NCBI GenBank assembly: GCA_013001965.1
Contig: JABDLA010000097.1
Span: forward strand, 1 to 42,685
Source: Flavobacteriaceae bacterium
GTDB lineage: Bacteria > Bacteroidota > Bacteroidia > Flavobacteriales > Flavobacteriaceae
Reading direction: 5' to 3'
DNA length: 42,685 bases
Made by a program: the position numbers and the translations under genes
In this document: one piece after another, positions 40,061 to 42,685 of the stretch
How positions within the stretch are numbered: the stretch's first letter is position 1
Layout of the letters: every line of letters starts with the position of its first letter
Notes under the pieces: model-generated
Told to the model about the DNA's origin: nothing
The model's input: only the letters and a program-made list of their open reading frames with translations
Database searches by the model: none

Positions 40061-40389
40061 TGCATATCGATCTTCCAGAAAAACGCTACTACGGAATTGG
40101 AGAGGTTGCAAAAGCCTTCGGTGTAAATACATCTTTAATTCGGTTTTGGGAGAAAGAATTTGATGCTATAAAACCAAAGAAAAATGCCAAAGGCAATCGT
40201 AAGTTCACACCTGAAGACATTAAAAATCTCAAGTTCATTTATCATTTAGTAAAAGAACGTGGATTCACCTTAGAGGGTGCAAAAACGCATCTGAAAGAAG
40301 AAAAGAAACAATCCCTAAGCAATTTTGAGATCATTGAAAAGCTTGAAGACATCAAGCATCAATTGGTTAAAATGAAAAATCAACTTTAA
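40060..40389 (+). CDS. MerR family transcriptional regulator
   Basis: RYYGIGEVAKAFGVNTSLIRFWEKEFDAIKPKKNAKGNRKFTPEDI; overlaps the upstream TAA (TAATG). Confidence 0.93.
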   Translation: MHIDLPEKRYYGIGEVAKAFGVNTSLIRFWEKEFDAIKPKKNAKGNRKFTPEDIKNLKFIYHLVKERGFTLEGAKTHLKEEKKQSLSNFEIIEKLEDIKHQLVKMKNQL

Positions 40390-40401
40390 AAATAAACACA
40401 T

Positions 40402-41001
40402 ATGAAAAAATGGTTAATCCCGGTAATAGTCATTGCCGTTGTTGTATTCGGATTATACTCATGGGGAAAAAGTTTTAATAACGAAGCGGTTACTTTAAAA
40501 GAAACAGCTTCAAAGAGCTGGGGAGATGTTGAAAGCAGTTATCAAAGACGAAATGACCTTATTGGAAACTTGGTTAAGACCGTACAGGGCGCCGCCGATT
40601 TCGAGAAGAGTACTTTAGAAGCTGTAATCAAGGCGCGTAGTGAAGCTACCAAAACAACGATAGACCCATCCAATATCACACCCGAGGACCTGGCAGCCTT
40701 CAACCAGGCTCAAAGTGGCTTGAGCAGTGCACTCTCACGTTTATTGGTCACTGTGGAACGCTATCCGGATATAAAAGCCAACCAGAATTTCTTAGAATTA
40801 CAGTCGCAGTTGGAAGGTACCGAAAACCGCATTAATGTCGCCAGGGATCGTTTCAATGAAGCGGTTGAACCCTATAATAAACATGTAAAAACATTTCCCA
40901 ATGTTCTGCTGGCAGGCATCTTAAATTTTGATGCTATGGATTACTATAAAGCTGAAGCCGGTAGTGAAACTGCGCCTGATGTGGATTTTGATTTTAACTA
41001 A
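40402..41001 (+). CDS. LemA family protein
   Basis: SWGDVESSYQRRNDLIGNLVKTVQGAADFEKSTLEAVIKARSEA...ENRINVARDRFNEAVEPYN. Confidence 0.96.
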   Translation: MKKWLIPVIVIAVVVFGLYSWGKSFNNEAVTLKETASKSWGDVESSYQRRNDLIGNLVKTVQGAADFEKSTLEAVIKARSEATKTTIDPSNITPEDLAAFNQAQSGLSSALSRLLVTVERYPDIKANQNFLELQSQLEGTENRINVARDRFNEAVEPYNKHVKTFPNVLLAGILNFDAMDYYKAEAGSETAPDVDFDFN

Positions 41002-41006
41002 TCATC

Positions 41007-41447
41007 ATGCTTAATTCCATTGAAGAATTTTTATCAGCCACTGAAGAAAAACAGGTCATTGAGGCCATACGAACCGCCGAATTAAATACTTCCGGTGAAA
41101 TACGAGTTCATTTGGAAGGCTCATGTCAAGGGAATTCATACGAACGTGCTCTTGAGGTTTTTTCAATTTTGAAAATGGACAATACCAAACTGCAGAACGC
41201 TGTGCTAATTTATGTCGCCGTTCATGATCATAGCTTTACTATTTGTGGTGATGAGGGTATCAACCTTGTGGTCCCTAATGATTTTTGGGATAGTACAAAA
41301 GACATCATAGAACAGCATTTTAGGAAGAAGGAATTTTCACAGGGCCTGGTAGCAGGCATAATAAAAGTTGGAGAACAACTTAAAGCACATTTTCCATGGG
41401 ATCCAAGAGATCAAAACGAACTTCCAGATTCAATTTCCAAATCCTAG
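41007..41447 (+). CDS. TPM domain protein (cytoplasmic form)
   Basis: EEKQVIEAIRTAELNTSGEIRVHLEG...FTICGDEGINLVVPNDFWD. Confidence 0.88.
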   Translation: MLNSIEEFLSATEEKQVIEAIRTAELNTSGEIRVHLEGSCQGNSYERALEVFSILKMDNTKLQNAVLIYVAVHDHSFTICGDEGINLVVPNDFWDSTKDIIEQHFRKKEFSQGLVAGIIKVGEQLKAHFPWDPRDQNELPDSISKS

Positions 41448-42275
41448 ATGGGCGTCCTAAAAAACATAGTGTTCATTTGCTGTTTGCTTCTGGCAGGCAT
41501 ATACTCGGCTTTTGCGCAATTTGATATACCCGACAAACCCGAGCTACAAACAAGTGTCTACGACTATATCAATTTATTGTCGGCGTCACAGAAAAGTACT
41601 CTTGAAGATAAACTCATCAAATATTCTGATACGACCTCCACGCAGATCGTTATTGCCACCATAGCCACCACCAAAGGCGAAAACATCATGTATTTGGGAG
41701 CACAATGGGCACATAAGTGGGGTATCGGACAAGAAAAAGAAGATAATGGTGTCTTTATATTATTAGCCAGAGATGATCGAAAAATAGCGATTAACACAGG
41801 CTACGGGGTAGAACACTTGCTTACAGATGCCATGTCAAGACGTATCATTGAACGCGATATTATCCCCTACTTTAAGCAGAACGATTACTACGGCGGACTA
41901 AACCGGGGTGCAGATGCTATTTTTGAAGTATTACAAGGAGAATATCAGGGCTCACGTAATACCAAAAGTTCGGATGGAGTCCCTTTTGGATTGATTCTGT
42001 TTTTGTTTTTTGTGTTCATCATTTTCATTATTGCAATAACCAAAAACCATATGGGTGGCGGCAAAGGCGGACGAAAGTTCAGGGACGATGGAACAACCAG
42101 GGACATCATTGAAGCCATTATTCTGAGTAAAGCAGGCCGAGGCGGCTACCGTCGCAGTTCAGGTGGTTTTGGTGGTTTTGGCGGTTCAGGAGGCGGCTTT
42201 AGCAGTGGCGGAGGTTTCGGTGGTGGTTTCGGTGGCGGTGGTTTTGGTGGCGGCGGTGCTTCCGGAGGATGGTAG
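41448..42275 (+). CDS. TPM domain protein, YgcG-like, secreted/membrane with Gly-rich C-terminus
   Basis: Signal peptide, VYDYINLLSASQKSTLEDKLIKYSDTTSTQIVIATI...GIGQEKEDNGVFILLARDDRKIAINTGYGVE; GGFGGFGGSGGG tail. Confidence 0.95.
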   Translation: MGVLKNIVFICCLLLAGIYSAFAQFDIPDKPELQTSVYDYINLLSASQKSTLEDKLIKYSDTTSTQIVIATIATTKGENIMYLGAQWAHKWGIGQEKEDNGVFILLARDDRKIAINTGYGVEHLLTDAMSRRIIERDIIPYFKQNDYYGGLNRGADAIFEVLQGEYQGSRNTKSSDGVPFGLILFLFFVFIIFIIAITKNHMGGGKGGRKFRDDGTTRDIIEAIILSKAGRGGYRRSSGGFGGFGGSGGGFSSGGGFGGGFGGGGFGGGGASGGW

Positions 42276-42385
42276 TCCTTCGCTAAAGCTACGGACTACA
42301 CTATAACTTTCAGGATTCGCTAAAGCTACGGACTACATTACAACTTCAGAATACGCTAAAGCGTCGGATTACACTAAAATTTTAA
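42272..42385. repeat. Three imperfect 36-37-bp direct repeats; first unit is an imperfect hairpin (REP-like)
   Basis: CGCTAAAGCTACGGACTAC at 42281 and 42318 and a diverged copy CGCTAAAGCGTCGGATTAC at 42354; first copy bracketed GTAGTCC...GGACTAC. Confidence 0.82.
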
Positions 42386-42426
42386 ACTATTTAAATCTTT
42401 GGGGTTGAATAATATACAGCTAGTAA

Positions 42427-42684
42427 TTAAGTCTTAAATGGCTTTAATCTCTCTTCAATTTTTTTCAGGGTTTTTCGCAATTGGAGTTGTTCCAGATCAT
42501 CAAGTGATTCTGAAACTTTACCTATTTTATTATTCAGTCGTTCCATTACAATTTGGGCCGATTGAACGCCTTTTTCGGTTAGAACAACATAATGTTTCCG
42601 TGCATCATTACTATCTTTTTCTCGAAGCACCAAGCCTCGATCTTGCAAGCGCCCGATAAGAGCTGTCATGGCTCCTGAAGTTAG
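42427..42684 (-). CDS. MarR family transcriptional regulator, N-terminus beyond the window
   Basis: LTSGAMTALIGRLQDRGLVLREKDSNDARKHYVVLTEKG winged-helix and wing; frame open to the right edge. Confidence 0.88.
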   Translation of the reverse strand, partial: LTSGAMTALIGRLQDRGLVLREKDSNDARKHYVVLTEKGVQSAQIVMERLNNKIGKVSESLDDLEQLQLRKTLKKIEERLKPFKT

Positions 42685-42685
42685 T

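Noticed and set aside
42130-42272. G-rich repetitive DNA (ggtggttttggcggt...)
   Set aside because: It encodes the Gly-rich C-terminal tail typical of YgcG/TPM proteins; not a separate repeat element.
42272-42385. CRISPR-like direct repeats
   Set aside because: Only three degenerate copies with short, similar (not unique) intervening sequence and no cas genes.

Overview
The window is a 42.7-kb, gene-dense stretch that looks like a Flavobacteriaceae/Bacteroidota chromosome (inferred from codon and gene style and TAnnTTTG -7-like elements). I saw no CRISPR array, tRNA/rRNA gene or transposase. The centre (about 9.4-28.9 kb, all minus strand) is a phenylacetate catabolism operon, paaE-A-B-C-D-G-H-I-J-[atypical SDR]-Z-[enoyl-CoA hydratase]-paaY. 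It is followed by a branched-chain-type 2-oxoacid dehydrogenase E2, a branched-chain aminotransferase, an E1 alpha-beta fusion, a bestrophin-like channel and a zinc alcohol dehydrogenase. A TetR repressor gene lies just upstream. Two near-identical 18-bp palindromes, AACTAAC-GCTT-GTTAGTT (27639-27656) and AACTAAT-GTTT-GTTAGTT (15978-15995), precede paaE and the E2 gene. They suggest one regulon. No paaK (phenylacetate-CoA ligase) is visible, so I propose that the aminotransferase plus 2-oxoacid dehydrogenase feed phenylalanine/phenylpyruvate directly to phenylacetyl-CoA. Other points of interest: a C-terminal DinB/DUF1569-like domain on PaaZ, a Tat-signal PLP aminotransferase, tandem GT2 glycosyltransferase paralogs behind a KAS III-like enzyme, and a REP-like hairpin/repeat cluster near the right edge. 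Flanking genes include an M3 peptidase (partial), an ECF sigma factor, gcvP, alaS, a TPR histidine kinase with response regulator, MORN and beta-propeller proteins, M23/MerR/LemA/TPM genes and a MarR regulator (partial).
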